Shown here: positions 7,284 through 15,569 of the stretch, piece by piece
Layout of the letters: the number at the start of each line of letters is the position of its first letter
How positions within the stretch are numbered: the stretch's first letter is position 1
Source of the DNA: a virus
Reading direction: 5' to 3' (one strand)
Length of the DNA stretch: 27,101 nucleotides
Virus record (IMG/VR): IMGVR_UViG_3300047553_000152
Location: 1-27,101 of that record
Made by a program: the position numbers and the translations under genes
The notes under the pieces: generated by a model
What the model was told of the DNA's origin: nothing
The model's input: only the letters and a program-made list of their open reading frames with translations
Database searches by the model: none

Positions 7284-8348
7284 ATGTCACTACTTGAAAA
7301 ATTGAAGAAGAACTCTACGATCAAGGACTCAGCAATCCTGACCAAGTCGAAGTTCTTCGCAGCGAAGGATATGATTCCTACATCTATCCCCGCATTGAAT
7401 ATTGCGTTGTCTGGTAGTATTGATGGCGGATTTACACCTGGCCTGACTATGTGGGCTGGTCCATCGAAGCACTTCAAGACTGCCTTCAGCCTGTTGATGG
7501 TCAAGGCATATCAGGAGAAGTATCCTGATTCTGTAATCCTGTTCTATGACTCTGAGTTTGGTTCGCCTCAGAGCTACTTCAAGTCATTCGGTATCAATAC
7601 CGATCAGATTATTCATACTCCAATCACTGACGTTGAGCAGCTGAAGTTCGATATCATGAACCAGCTGAAGAACCTAGAGCGCGGTGAGCGTGTTATGATT
7701 GTTGTTGACTCTATCGGCAACCTTGCTTCCAAGAAGGAAGTCGAAGATGCGCTGGATCAGAAGTCTGTTGGTGATATGACTCGTGCCAAGCAGATCAAGT
7801 CGCTGTTCCGTATGGTTACGCCCCATCTGACGCTGAAGGATATTCCTATGGTCGTGGTGAACCACACCTATATGGAAATCGGCATGTTCCCCAAGGCTAT
7901 TGTTGGTGGCGGCACTGGTTCGTACTACAGCGCCGATAACATCTACATCCTTGGTCGACAGCAAGAGAAGGAAGGTACTGAGATCGTCGGCTACAACTTC
8001 ATCATCAACGTTGAGAAGTCTCGCTATGTTCGTGAGAAGGCGAAGATCCCTGTGACTGTCACCTATGAGGGTGGTATCAACAAGTGGTCTGGCCTGCTTG
8101 AGATTGCGCTCGAGACTGGTCACGTCACCAAGCCTAGCAATGGCTGGTACTCTCGCATGAATGCTGACGGCGAGATTGAGCAGAAGAAGTGGCGTGCTGC
8201 TGACACTGAGTCAGCTGAGTTCTGGGATCCTCTGCTTGCAATGCAGTCATTCACTGATGCGATTCAGGGAATGTATCAGTTCTCGTCTAACGTCATGGGC
8301 TCACCCGATGACGTTGAGCTTGTTGCTGATGAGGATGAGGAAGCATGA
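7284..8348 (+). CDS. uvsX: UvsX, RecA-like recombinase
   Basis: A 354-residue strand-exchange protein. A good ribosome binding site (GAGGA, 7271-7275) is eight bases before the ATG. The Walker A loop is GPSKHFKT (residues 59-66; T4 UvsX has a very similar GPSK-type loop), and Walker B is VMIVVDS (D142). LFYDSEFGSP carries the acidic residue after the P-loop, and the conserved VVVNHTYMEIG stretch with the glycine-rich GGGTGSYY loop follows. The C-terminus is acidic (DDVELVADEDEEA), as is usual for UvsX. It forms filaments on single-stranded DNA and drives recombination-dependent replication and repair. It is coupled by ATGA to the next gene. Confidence 0.97.
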   Translation: MSLLEKLKKNSTIKDSAILTKSKFFAAKDMIPTSIPALNIALSGSIDGGFTPGLTMWAGPSKHFKTAFSLLMVKAYQEKYPDSVILFYDSEFGSPQSYFKSFGINTDQIIHTPITDVEQLKFDIMNQLKNLERGERVMIVVDSIGNLASKKEVEDALDQKSVGDMTRAKQIKSLFRMVTPHLTLKDIPMVVVNHTYMEIGMFPKAIVGGGTGSYYSADNIYILGRQQEKEGTEIVGYNFIINVEKSRYVREKAKIPVTVTYEGGINKWSGLLEIALETGHVTKPSNGWYSRMNADGEIEQKKWRAADTESAEFWDPLLAMQSFTDAIQGMYQFSSNVMGSPDDVELVADEDEEA

Positions 8349-8875
8349 TACTTGCATATATGCTGAACAAGATTGCAACATTACAGTTCTGGTGGGTAGA
8401 TAAGACCCTGAAGTTGGATAGAGACTTCAGATATAGTCTAGACGATGCCCTAGAAGAAGATGCCTTTACGATAGAGATAATTAGTGGAAAGTTTGCTGGA
8501 GTAAAGATTCGATATGGCCAAATCAAAGTAAGAGAGGATTCAAATGGTAATGCCTTCATTGACGTTGAGTCTACTGTAGTAGCTAACCCAAAGAGCGTTA
8601 ATGTAAAGTGTAAAAAGTTTGACAGACTGTGCTCAAATATAGTAAGATTGATCCTGCTCGAATCTATTAAGGTGGCGGCTAATGAAACTAGAGACGTTGA
8701 TTTTGTTGAATTTGATGAAGAACGAGGAGTTCGCGAGGAAGACGATCCCCTATATCAAACCAGAGTACCTGCAAGAAAATCACGAAAGAGTAATGTTTCA
8801 GGAGATTCAGGAGTACATTCAAAAGTACAACGCCCAGCCAAGCGTCGCAGCCGTAAAGATCGCACTGAAGGATAA
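8345..8875 (+). CDS. Hypothetical protein in the T4 gene 40 position, overlapping gp41
   Basis: A 176-residue ORF coupled by ATGA to uvsX. Residues 1-112 look like a compact mixed fold (FTIEIISGKFAGVKIRYGQI, then a helix FDRLCSNIVRLILLES). The last 64 residues lie over the start of gene 41 in another frame and form a highly basic tail (KSRKS, PAKRRSRKDR). In T4 the gene between uvsX and 41 is gene 40, a head-vertex assembly factor of about 114 residues, close to the non-overlapping part here. That is an argument from position; I cannot show homology by eye. The 194-base overlap is unusually long. A frameshift or a short functional form are alternatives. Confidence 0.6.
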   Translation: MILAYMLNKIATLQFWWVDKTLKLDRDFRYSLDDALEEDAFTIEIISGKFAGVKIRYGQIKVREDSNGNAFIDVESTVVANPKSVNVKCKKFDRLCSNIVRLILLESIKVAANETRDVDFVEFDEERGVREEDDPLYQTRVPARKSRKSNVSGDSGVHSKVQRPAKRRSRKDRTEG

Positions 8876-10049
8876 TAAGAAACTCACCGAGACGCAGTTG
8901 AAGAACTGCGTCGAAGTCTTGAATGACATAAATAATGCTGATGCCGAGAAGGATCAACAGTGGCTTCTCGACGCGACTGAAAAGTTTTGCCAGGAACGAG
9001 CGATCTACAATGCTATCATGGATTCGATTCAAATTTTGGATGATAAAGATCCTGCAAGAGGCAAGGGGAGCATTCCTACGCTTCTCAGCGATGCTCTTGC
9101 TGTTTCCTTTGATCCTCATATTGGTCATGACTACATGGACATGTATTCTAATCGTTATGACTTTTACCATCGCGTGGAAAAGCGTATCCCGTTTGACCTC
9201 GACTACTTCAACAAAATAACCAGGGGTGGCTTGCCTCAGAAGACTCTGAACATTGCGTTGGCTGGCACTGGCGTTGGTAAGTCTTTGTTTATGTGCCATG
9301 TCGCCGCTAACTGTATGATGCAGAACTACAACGTTCTGTACATCACTCTCGAGATGTCTGAAGAAAAGATTGCTGAGCGTATCGACGCCAACCTGTTGAA
9401 TGTGACTCTAGATGATCTGATGCTTATGCCGAAGGATCTCTATGATAAGCGAATGAAGAAGCTGAAAGAAACGGTCAAGGGTAAGTTGATCATCAAGGAA
9501 TATCCAACTGCCGCCGCCAATCCAGCACACTTCAGAGCACTTATCAATGATCTTAAACTCAAGAAGAACTTTAAGCCTGATATCATTTTTGTTGATTATC
9601 TTAATATATGCGCTTCTTCAAGAATCAAGGCAGGAGCCAATATCAACTCCTACACCTACATTAAAGCCATTGCAGAGGAACTTCGAGGTCTCGCCGTTGA
9701 ATGTAATGTGCCTCTGGTGTCAGCAACCCAGACCACTCGCTCAGGCTTCACCAACTCTGATCCTGGTCTAGAAGATACCTCTGAGTCGTTTGGCCTGCCA
9801 GCTACAGCCGACTTGATGTTTGCGTTGATCAGTACCGAGGAACTGCAGAACCTGAACCAGATCATGGTGAAGCAGCTGAAGAACCGCTACAATGATCCTA
9901 CGCTAAATAAGAGGTTCACCATTGGTATTGACAAGGCCAAGATGAAGCTATATGATCTGGAGTTAAGTGCCCAGATGAACATATCTGATTCTGGTCAAGC
10001 GGAACAACCAAAGAATAGCAAGTCAAAGTTTAGCGGACTCAAGGTGTAA
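8682..10049 (+). CDS. 41: Replicative DNA helicase, T4 gp41 type (DnaB family)
   Basis: A 455-residue hexameric 5'-3' helicase (T4 gp41 has 475). The N-terminal part (LILLNLMKNEEFARKTIPYI, then a second helical section up to about residue 110) follows the T4 protein from its first residues, which fixes the ATG at 8682 despite the overlap with the preceding ORF. The RecA-like domain has Walker A GTGVGKS (about 195-201), the strand LYITLEMSEEKIAERIDANL, Walker B IIFVDYLNIC (D305), and motifs around SATQTTRSGF and LPATADLMFALI. It loads with the primase gp61 (encoded at 26008) to form the primosome at the fork. Confidence 0.97.
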   Translation: MKLETLILLNLMKNEEFARKTIPYIKPEYLQENHERVMFQEIQEYIQKYNAQPSVAAVKIALKDNKKLTETQLKNCVEVLNDINNADAEKDQQWLLDATEKFCQERAIYNAIMDSIQILDDKDPARGKGSIPTLLSDALAVSFDPHIGHDYMDMYSNRYDFYHRVEKRIPFDLDYFNKITRGGLPQKTLNIALAGTGVGKSLFMCHVAANCMMQNYNVLYITLEMSEEKIAERIDANLLNVTLDDLMLMPKDLYDKRMKKLKETVKGKLIIKEYPTAAANPAHFRALINDLKLKKNFKPDIIFVDYLNICASSRIKAGANINSYTYIKAIAEELRGLAVECNVPLVSATQTTRSGFTNSDPGLEDTSESFGLPATADLMFALISTEELQNLNQIMVKQLKNRYNDPTLNKRFTIGIDKAKMKLYDLELSAQMNISDSGQAEQPKNSKSKFSGLKV

Positions 10050-10052
10050 GAG

Positions 10053-11024
10053 ATGTTGAAGCCATCAGATTTAGGCGTTACTGGTACAAAGAGAACTATC
10101 TCTGCGCATAAAAAACTAGTTGTCGATAAATTAAAGAAGCTGGCCAACAAGAAAATATCTAGTGTATGTCTTGGCATACTAGAAACTGAAAATGGCGCCA
10201 ATGTGTACATCCCACAGGGAGTAACCAAACCCCATCTCCAAGAGATACAAAATTATTTCGCTGAGGTGGCTGGTCCTATTCTTATCGCAAAGTATAATCT
10301 TTTGCCTGGTATAAAAGAATCTAATTATTGTTTCTACTCTAAATCTGATACAGAAGCTCTGTACGACTTTATCGTATACAAACAAAATAATCCAATCCTC
10401 ATATCAAATAAGGTTGCGGATAAATCTTCTAATGTTTTGAAGCCATCCAGCGTTATTGACATCCTAGACAAAAAAGAGAACGCAGTTCTTAAGAACAAGT
10501 GGGAAAAGACCAAACAATATAAGGCCATGAAGATACTCAACGAGAACAACGTTGTATCAGGGCCAGCCATGGTTGTCCGAACTTTCTATTCTTCTGCAGC
10601 TGGTGTACCAGTAAAAGATATCGACACCATACTGGAGTATATGAAACAAGGAAACGAAACAGTTGTTCCTAAGAATGCAGTACCACCAAGCATCATGAGA
10701 ATGATTAAATCAGATCCAGCGGCAATGGCCAACTATACAAAGTATGGCGCCGCTCCTTGCGCTATGTTGAACTTTCTTTTTGAAAAAATCTTAATGCAAG
10801 AGTCTAAGGCTGACGAGAAGTACCATGATCTTTTCGTAGATGTTACTGCTGGTAATGTGCACTTTTTGAAGTTCAGTATTTCCGACAAAGGAAAAATTAC
10901 ATTTTACATTGAAGACCCAAAGAAGTCTACCAAGAAAGCTTTCCTTAGATCTAAACAAGGCGTAGAGAGAAGAAGCTCAAGTTCTGGTAAATTGAAGCTA
11001 GATAAAATGGGGTTCCAACCATAA
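10053..11024 (+). CDS. Conserved phage protein, function unknown
   Basis: A 323-residue protein starting three bases after gene 41. I recognise no named family. Visible features are an N-terminal KPSDLGVTG motif and basic helices, the segment GANVYIPQGVTKPHLQEI, a helix FAEVAGPILIAKYNLL, and a strand-rich region NPILISNKVADKS followed by NVLKPSSVIDIL. The E...(I/V)xNK pattern there is faintly like a PD-(D/E)xK nuclease core, but this is too weak to claim. The C-terminal end is rich in Lys, Arg and Ser. There is no signal peptide or membrane segment. Its position suggests a DNA-related or accessory role. Confidence 0.65.
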   Translation: MLKPSDLGVTGTKRTISAHKKLVVDKLKKLANKKISSVCLGILETENGANVYIPQGVTKPHLQEIQNYFAEVAGPILIAKYNLLPGIKESNYCFYSKSDTEALYDFIVYKQNNPILISNKVADKSSNVLKPSSVIDILDKKENAVLKNKWEKTKQYKAMKILNENNVVSGPAMVVRTFYSSAAGVPVKDIDTILEYMKQGNETVVPKNAVPPSIMRMIKSDPAAMANYTKYGAAPCAMLNFLFEKILMQESKADEKYHDLFVDVTAGNVHFLKFSISDKGKITFYIEDPKKSTKKAFLRSKQGVERRSSSSGKLKLDKMGFQP

Positions 11025-11027
11025 TTT

Positions 11028-12005
11028 ATGACAATACTTGTGACTGGCGGCTGCGGCTTTATCGGCAGCAACTTTATTAGATTCCATGCAGAAAAGCATC
11101 CAAACGAGAAGATCGTTAATGTGGATGCTCTTACATATGCTGGCTCAGTAGACATTGACATCCCAAACTATTCATTCTATCGCGCAGACATTGCTGATCA
11201 TCAGATGATGCGCAGTATCATCAATTACGAACGCCCGAGGATTATCTACAACTTTGCTGCTGAGAGTCATGTAGATAACAGTATAAGAAATCCCCTTGTA
11301 TTCGCGCAGACCAATGTAATGGGTACGCTCTCTCTGCTAGAAGCAGCCAGAGTTGTTGGTAACGGTCTGCGGTTTGTTCACATTTCTACGGACGAGGTAT
11401 ATGGAAGTCTTAACCCACATGATGAACCTTTCACTATTCGGAGCCAGTATAATCCTCGGTCTCCTTACTCTGCTAGCAAAGCTAGTTCTGACCATTTCGT
11501 TTCTGCTTATCACCACACTTATGGGATGGATACTGTTATCACTAATTGCAGTAATAATTATGGTCCGTTCCAACACCCTGAAAAACTTATTCCGACGATC
11601 ATAAGGAGAGCCGCAAATGACGAACAGATCCCTATCTACGGCAACGGCACCAATATTCGTGATTGGATTTACGTTGACGATCATTGTCTCGGTGTTTATA
11701 CAGCTGCTCAACTAGGCGTTTCAGGGCAGAAGTATCTGTTCGGTGGAGAGAACCAGATGGCTAATCTGGATATTGCAAAGTTGATTCTCTCCATCATGGG
11801 CAAGAGCGAAAACTTGATTGAGTTCGTCGAGGATCGCAAGGGACACGACTTTAGATACGATATAGATACTAGCGAGTCAAGGAAACTTCTAGGCTGGAAG
11901 CCAGAAGCAAAGTTCCAAGAGGCTCTAGTGAAAACGGTGGATTGGTACAACTCTAATATGGAATGGGTATATTCATGTCTAACAAAACACTCGGAATCAT
12001 TTTAG
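11028..12005 (+). CDS. rmlB: dTDP-glucose 4,6-dehydratase (RmlB)
   Basis: A 325-residue extended short-chain dehydrogenase. The N-terminal NAD-binding loop is TGGCGFIGSN, followed by VNVDALTYAG. The catalytic triplet of the dehydratase is intact: ISTDEVYG (T121, D122, E123) and YSASK (Y147, K151). The substrate stretch NCSNNYGPFQHPEKLIP and the RDWIYVDDHC motif are diagnostic for RmlB. It converts dTDP-glucose to dTDP-4-keto-6-deoxyglucose, the shared precursor of rhamnose and other deoxysugars. It is slightly shorter than the bacterial enzyme. The next gene (RmlA) starts inside its 3' end; here RmlB precedes RmlA, which makes its substrate. Confidence 0.95.
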   Translation: MTILVTGGCGFIGSNFIRFHAEKHPNEKIVNVDALTYAGSVDIDIPNYSFYRADIADHQMMRSIINYERPRIIYNFAAESHVDNSIRNPLVFAQTNVMGTLSLLEAARVVGNGLRFVHISTDEVYGSLNPHDEPFTIRSQYNPRSPYSASKASSDHFVSAYHHTYGMDTVITNCSNNYGPFQHPEKLIPTIIRRAANDEQIPIYGNGTNIRDWIYVDDHCLGVYTAAQLGVSGQKYLFGGENQMANLDIAKLILSIMGKSENLIEFVEDRKGHDFRYDIDTSESRKLLGWKPEAKFQEALVKTVDWYNSNMEWVYSCLTKHSESF

Positions 12006-12868
12006 CGGCAGGACGTTCTTCTAGGCTGTATCCCGCAACCCTAGCCTGCTCAAAGCAGCTTCTTCCGATCTATGATAAGCCTCTAATCTACTATCCACTA
12101 ACTACTCTGATGCTTGCTGGCATCAGAGATTTTGTCATCATCACGAATCCTAAAGAAAAACAAATGTTCGAGCAGCTGTTCGTAGACAGCTATGTCTCTA
12201 TGGGCATTCGTATTCGTTTCTTAGTTCAGGACGAGCCGAAGGGTATCGCCGATGCATTCAGGATCGTACACAATGTTCTGGGCCCAGAGATTGATCCGTA
12301 CGATCGTTATGCGCTCATCCTCGGCGATAACATTTTCCATGGTTCTTCTCTAACTGGTACACTACAGAAGGCCATTGAGCTAGATGATGCTGTAGTCTTT
12401 GCAACTAAAGTCCATGACCCAGAACGATTTGGTGTCGTTGAAGTTGACAAGAAGAACAAAGCTATCTCTATTGAGGAAAAGCCTACCGCACCAAAGAGCA
12501 ACCTAGCAGTCACTGGCCTGTACTTCTATCCAAAAGATGTAATTGAGAAGGTCTACAATCTTCGCCCATCAAGTCGCGGAGAGTTAGAGATCACTGATCT
12601 GAACAATATATACTTGAGCGAACAAAGACTCAGCGTGAATAAGTTGCTTCGCGGTACAGTTTGGTTTGATACTGGTACGCCAGATTCCATGATGGAAGCT
12701 TCGATATTCATTCAGACGTTGCAGAAACAACAGAATATTGCCATAGGATCACCCCATGAGGTTGCGTATACTTCTGGTTGGATTCAGCAATTTGAACTTG
12801 AGATGACTGCTAATCTTTGCTCTAAGACATTTTATGGTAAGTATCTATCAACTCTAACAGAGAACTAA
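11975..12868 (+). CDS. rmlA: Glucose-1-phosphate thymidylyltransferase (RmlA)
   Basis: A 297-residue nucleotidyltransferase making dTDP-glucose from glucose-1-phosphate and dTTP. I choose the ATG at 11975 (MSNKTLGIILAAG) over the in-frame ATG at 11963 because the fold begins with the GIILAAG strand; the overlap with rmlB is 31 bases. Family signatures are the long SKQLLPIYDKPLIYYPL, LILGDNIFHG with the metal-binding Asp, DPERFGVVEVD, EEKPTAPKSNLAVTGLYFY and GELEITDLN. The nucleotide loop reads AAGRSSR where the usual enzyme has GGSGTR, a small departure in a key loop. The remaining active-site motifs are intact, so activity is likely. Confidence 0.95.
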   Translation: MSNKTLGIILAAGRSSRLYPATLACSKQLLPIYDKPLIYYPLTTLMLAGIRDFVIITNPKEKQMFEQLFVDSYVSMGIRIRFLVQDEPKGIADAFRIVHNVLGPEIDPYDRYALILGDNIFHGSSLTGTLQKAIELDDAVVFATKVHDPERFGVVEVDKKNKAISIEEKPTAPKSNLAVTGLYFYPKDVIEKVYNLRPSSRGELEITDLNNIYLSEQRLSVNKLLRGTVWFDTGTPDSMMEASIFIQTLQKQQNIAIGSPHEVAYTSGWIQQFELEMTANLCSKTFYGKYLSTLTEN

Positions 12869-13621
12869 ATGATCTCCCTAGAAACATATACAAAACTGGA
12901 AGAAGCAGCCCTAGAAAACCAGCCATTCGATCATTGTATTATTGACAACTTCTTTGACGAAGAGACTGCTCTAAAGTTAGAGCAAGAGTTTCCTTCGTTC
13001 GATAGTTCCTTGTGGTACTCGTACGATAGCCCACTAGAAGTCAAGAAGACGATGAACTTCTGGGATAGGTTTCCTCCAGCGACGTATAATGCATTCTGGG
13101 ATTTGTGCTCGCCTATGATAGCCAAGTGTCTAGGCAAAAAGTTTCACACCACTCTAGAGGCTGACATTGGCCTTAATGGTGGTGGCTGGCACATTCATGG
13201 CTCTGGCGGTAAGCTTAATGTACACTTGGATTATTCTATACATCCAAAAATTAATAAGCAGCGCAAGCTAAATATTATCATCTATCTTTCTAGAGATTGG
13301 GACCCAGCGTGGGGTGGTGGATTGCAACTCTGGAGTAACAACCCGCAAACTAATAAACCAGACCAGCTGGTAAGAACAGTTGACGTCAAGTTTAACAGAG
13401 CAGTCGTCTTTGATACAACCCAACATTCTTGGCATGGGTTTGCTGGTAAGTTGCAATGTCCAGAAGGAACCTATAGAAAGTCTTTGGCGATCTACTATGT
13501 TCAGAAACCAGATCTCTCCAAGGAAGATAGATATAGAGCGCTCTATGCGCCTTCGAAAGAACAGGAAAATGATCCTGAAGTATTAGAATTAATTGAGAAG
13601 CGTAAAAACATTCAGAGGTAA
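12869..13621 (+). CDS. 2-oxoglutarate/Fe(II)-dependent oxygenase
   Basis: A 250-residue protein directly following rmlA. The double-stranded beta-helix core shows the iron facial triad H119-x-D121 (NVHLDY) and a distal His in QHSWHGF (H186 or H189), then Arg203 in RKSLAIYY, which fits the 2-oxoglutarate-binding basic residue. The GGGLQLW and FNRAVVFDT strands between them are typical of the prolyl-4-hydroxylase-like branch. It should hydroxylate or otherwise oxidise a substrate with O2 and 2-oxoglutarate. Its place in a dTDP-sugar cassette suggests a sugar or glycan-linked target, but this is context only. Phages carry many such oxygenases of unknown substrate. Confidence 0.85.
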   Translation: MISLETYTKLEEAALENQPFDHCIIDNFFDEETALKLEQEFPSFDSSLWYSYDSPLEVKKTMNFWDRFPPATYNAFWDLCSPMIAKCLGKKFHTTLEADIGLNGGGWHIHGSGGKLNVHLDYSIHPKINKQRKLNIIIYLSRDWDPAWGGGLQLWSNNPQTNKPDQLVRTVDVKFNRAVVFDTTQHSWHGFAGKLQCPEGTYRKSLAIYYVQKPDLSKEDRYRALYAPSKEQENDPEVLELIEKRKNIQR

Positions 13622-13624
13622 GAT

Positions 13625-14401
13625 ATGAAGATTCTGGTAGTTGGTCGCGGTTGGGTCGGCAATAAGATGACCGCCGAGTTACGCTCAAGAGGTCATGAAA
13701 TTGACCTAGTGTCACACAAAAAAGCATTCAACGTTGACCCAGAGGCAGAATATGACTGGGTTGTTAACTGTGCAGGCGTTACGGGGTCACCTAACGTAGA
13801 CGCATGCGAAAACGATAAGTTTGCAACGATGAAGGGTAACGTGGTTATGCCTTTGCTGCTGCAAAGACTAGCCGATGAAATTGACGCAAACTTTGCCCAC
13901 TTCTCCAGTGGCTGCATTTACCAAGGCGAAATTGTTGATCCTTGGGCTGAACCGAACTTCTTTGGCAGTACCTACTCACTGAGCAAGGGTGTTTCGGATT
14001 CTTATCTAAAGCATGTTGGTCTGATATTCAGAATTAGAATGCCGTTCACTGGGCTGAACGAGCCAAAGAACTATCTGTCCAAGGTCTTCAACTATGCCAA
14101 GAATGGTAAGCTGGTAGACTCTGGTAAGAACTCTCTGACTGATCTTGACGAAGCAGTCAAGGTGGCATGTAATCTGATTGAAGAGGGAGCAATCGGCCCA
14201 TACAACCTAGTCAACGAAGGTGCTGTTGATATGCATGAGTTGGCTGCGCTGATGGGAGTCGAGCCTCAGTGGTACACACCAGATGAGTTTAAGGCTGCTA
14301 CAGCTTGCGGAAGATCTACTTGCACCATTCCTGGTGATAAGTTGATGCGCCCAGTTAAGGAAGCTTTGGCTGACGCAATAGCAAAAATGAAAAATGCCTA
14401 A
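13625..14401 (+). CDS. RmlD-like NAD(P)-dependent sugar-nucleotide reductase or epimerase
   Basis: A 258-residue short-chain dehydrogenase. The nucleotide loop is VVGRGWVGNKM, with the acidic or basic selector following the second strand (IDLVSHKK). VVNCAGVTGSPNVDACE and HFSSGCIYQGE match the RmlD pattern, and Y117-SLSK121 is the catalytic YxxxK. It probably reduces a 4-keto-deoxysugar nucleotide made by RmlB. It is shorter than the usual RmlD (about 300 residues) with a small substrate domain. An epimerase or reductase of a different dTDP-sugar is possible. It ends the sugar cassette. Confidence 0.75.
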   Translation: MKILVVGRGWVGNKMTAELRSRGHEIDLVSHKKAFNVDPEAEYDWVVNCAGVTGSPNVDACENDKFATMKGNVVMPLLLQRLADEIDANFAHFSSGCIYQGEIVDPWAEPNFFGSTYSLSKGVSDSYLKHVGLIFRIRMPFTGLNEPKNYLSKVFNYAKNGKLVDSGKNSLTDLDEAVKVACNLIEEGAIGPYNLVNEGAVDMHELAALMGVEPQWYTPDEFKAATACGRSTCTIPGDKLMRPVKEALADAIAKMKNA

Positions 14402-14404
14402 ATA
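14398..14404 (+). promoter_or_regulatory. Possible late promoter (CTAAATA)
   Basis: CTAAATA ends the RmlD-like gene and lies 31 bases before the start of the internal-protein-like module. T4-type late promoters have TATAAATA about ten bases upstream of the transcript start, and this is a one-base variant of its last seven bases. The same string also occurs inside genes by chance (for example in gene 43 and gene 41), so support is weak and mainly positional. Confidence 0.3.
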
Positions 14405-14435
14405 AAACAAAATAGTCCCACAGTGTGGAGTATGG

Positions 14436-14468
14436 ATGTTAAAGTTCAAGAGTTTTCTCTCAGAAGCC
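14436..14468 (+). other. Capsid-targeting-like signal and protease junction 1
   Basis: Codons 1-11 encode MLKFKSFLSE/A. T4 internal proteins start with a similar decapeptide (lysine, aromatic, hydrophobic, then I/L-x-E), which targets the prohead and is removed by gp21 after the Glu. The matching pattern and its recurrence at 17266 and 20834 are seen here; the function is inferred. Confidence 0.6.
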
Positions 14469-15569
14469 AAATCAGAAGCAGGTGGTATCCTACACCTGGA
14501 ACATCCAGCAGACAGACTATTTGATGGACCTGAGGCCACCGCTCACGCAATCAAAACTCTAAGAGGCATTGTCAGTGGCCGAGTACCAATTACTCGTAAG
14601 ATCGACGACAAGATGTCGTTCCATGCTATTCGCCGCCAAGACGGTAAGGTCGGCGTCAAGTATAAAGGCTCTGGCGCCACCTACAATTTTAGCCAGTCAG
14701 ATATTGACCAGCAGCATGCTGATAAACCATATCTGGCAAATACACTCAAACACGTTCTAAAGCACATTGGTAAAGTTCTACCAGACGATCCTGGTGAGTA
14801 TCAGGGTGGGTATATGTCCACGCCTGAGGATAGAACACAGCATGGTGCTTATATAAGTCATACACCAAACACAGTTCAATACATGGCGCATCAAAATACC
14901 CCAGAGGGAGCCAGACTAAAAGCGTCAAAATTAAGCGTAACAATACACAGTAAATTAACAGGTCAAAATAGAACTGCCGAGCCTATTACAGATACTTCAG
15001 CGTTCAAAGAACACCCAGATGTTCATATGGTAAGACATACAGTAGATCCATTAGAAAGACAGTTAACTGCATATCATAAACAAGAAATAGTAGACAATAT
15101 TAGGCAGGCTGAGACATTATTAGATACACACGATCACAGTCATCATGAAGGTCATGCAGAAACACTACGTTCATACATTAATTCTACAGTAAGCAGCGGC
15201 GAGGCTCCCTCTGTTCAAGGTTACAAGACGCATTTAGAAATTAAGCATAACAAGCAAATAGAAAAGCTGAAGTCTGACAAAGGTAGGGCTGCGGCTGAAC
15301 AAAAGAAAATGGCGATTCTTAATCACGTTGATAAGAACGCAATGAAATTCAAAAAGACTTTAGCTATCCATGGTCATCTTCAGACTGCGGCAAATAAATT
15401 ATCTGATGCAATTAATCGCAATGGTTCTGGCGGTTTCATTACAAAAATGAATGGCATAATCGGTGGTGGCGAAGGCTTCGTGGGTGGTGGTCTTAAGATA
15501 GTAAACAGAACTGAGTTTACACGCCAAAATAACATGCGTAGAGAAATGCTGAGAGCACAAAATGAGTAA
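14436..15569 (+). CDS. Capsid-targeted ligase-like (nucleotidyltransferase-fold) protein
   Basis: A 377-residue protein with a likely capsid-targeting N-terminus, MLKFKSFLSE, then A11 (junction L-S-E/A). Residues about 20-130 resemble a phage family (as I recall annotated DUF6267) with the layout of an ATP/RNA-ligase adenylation domain: KIDD (K55-D58) in place of the usual KxDG, VKYKGSGATYN as the second strand pair, and EYQGGYM (121-127) where related phage proteins have a YQGDLM-like motif. The rest is helical and charged, ending with a glycine-rich segment. The changed Gly58 and acidic motif make catalysis doubtful. I infer that it is packed in the head and perhaps acts on DNA ends, or is a structural remnant. 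Confidence 0.7.
   Translation: MLKFKSFLSEAKSEAGGILHLEHPADRLFDGPEATAHAIKTLRGIVSGRVPITRKIDDKMSFHAIRRQDGKVGVKYKGSGATYNFSQSDIDQQHADKPYLANTLKHVLKHIGKVLPDDPGEYQGGYMSTPEDRTQHGAYISHTPNTVQYMAHQNTPEGARLKASKLSVTIHSKLTGQNRTAEPITDTSAFKEHPDVHMVRHTVDPLERQLTAYHKQEIVDNIRQAETLLDTHDHSHHEGHAETLRSYINSTVSSGEAPSVQGYKTHLEIKHNKQIEKLKSDKGRAAAEQKKMAILNHVDKNAMKFKKTLAIHGHLQTAANKLSDAINRNGSGGFITKMNGIIGGGEGFVGGGLKIVNRTEFTRQNNMRREMLRAQNE

Noticed and set aside
8688-9299. Antisense ORF (203 residues) opposite gp41
   Set aside because: It is a shadow of the conserved gp41 frame; no motif or ribosome binding site supports it.
11963-11974. Earlier ATG for rmlA
   Set aside because: It adds only MGIF before the standard start; the ATG at 11975 fits the family better, though both are possible.
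12931-13137. Antisense small ORFs in the sugar cassette
   Set aside because: They are shadows of well-supported enzymes on the + strand.
14418-14428. Small inverted repeat CCAC/GTGG as a terminator
   Set aside because: A four-base stem with no T-run is too weak.
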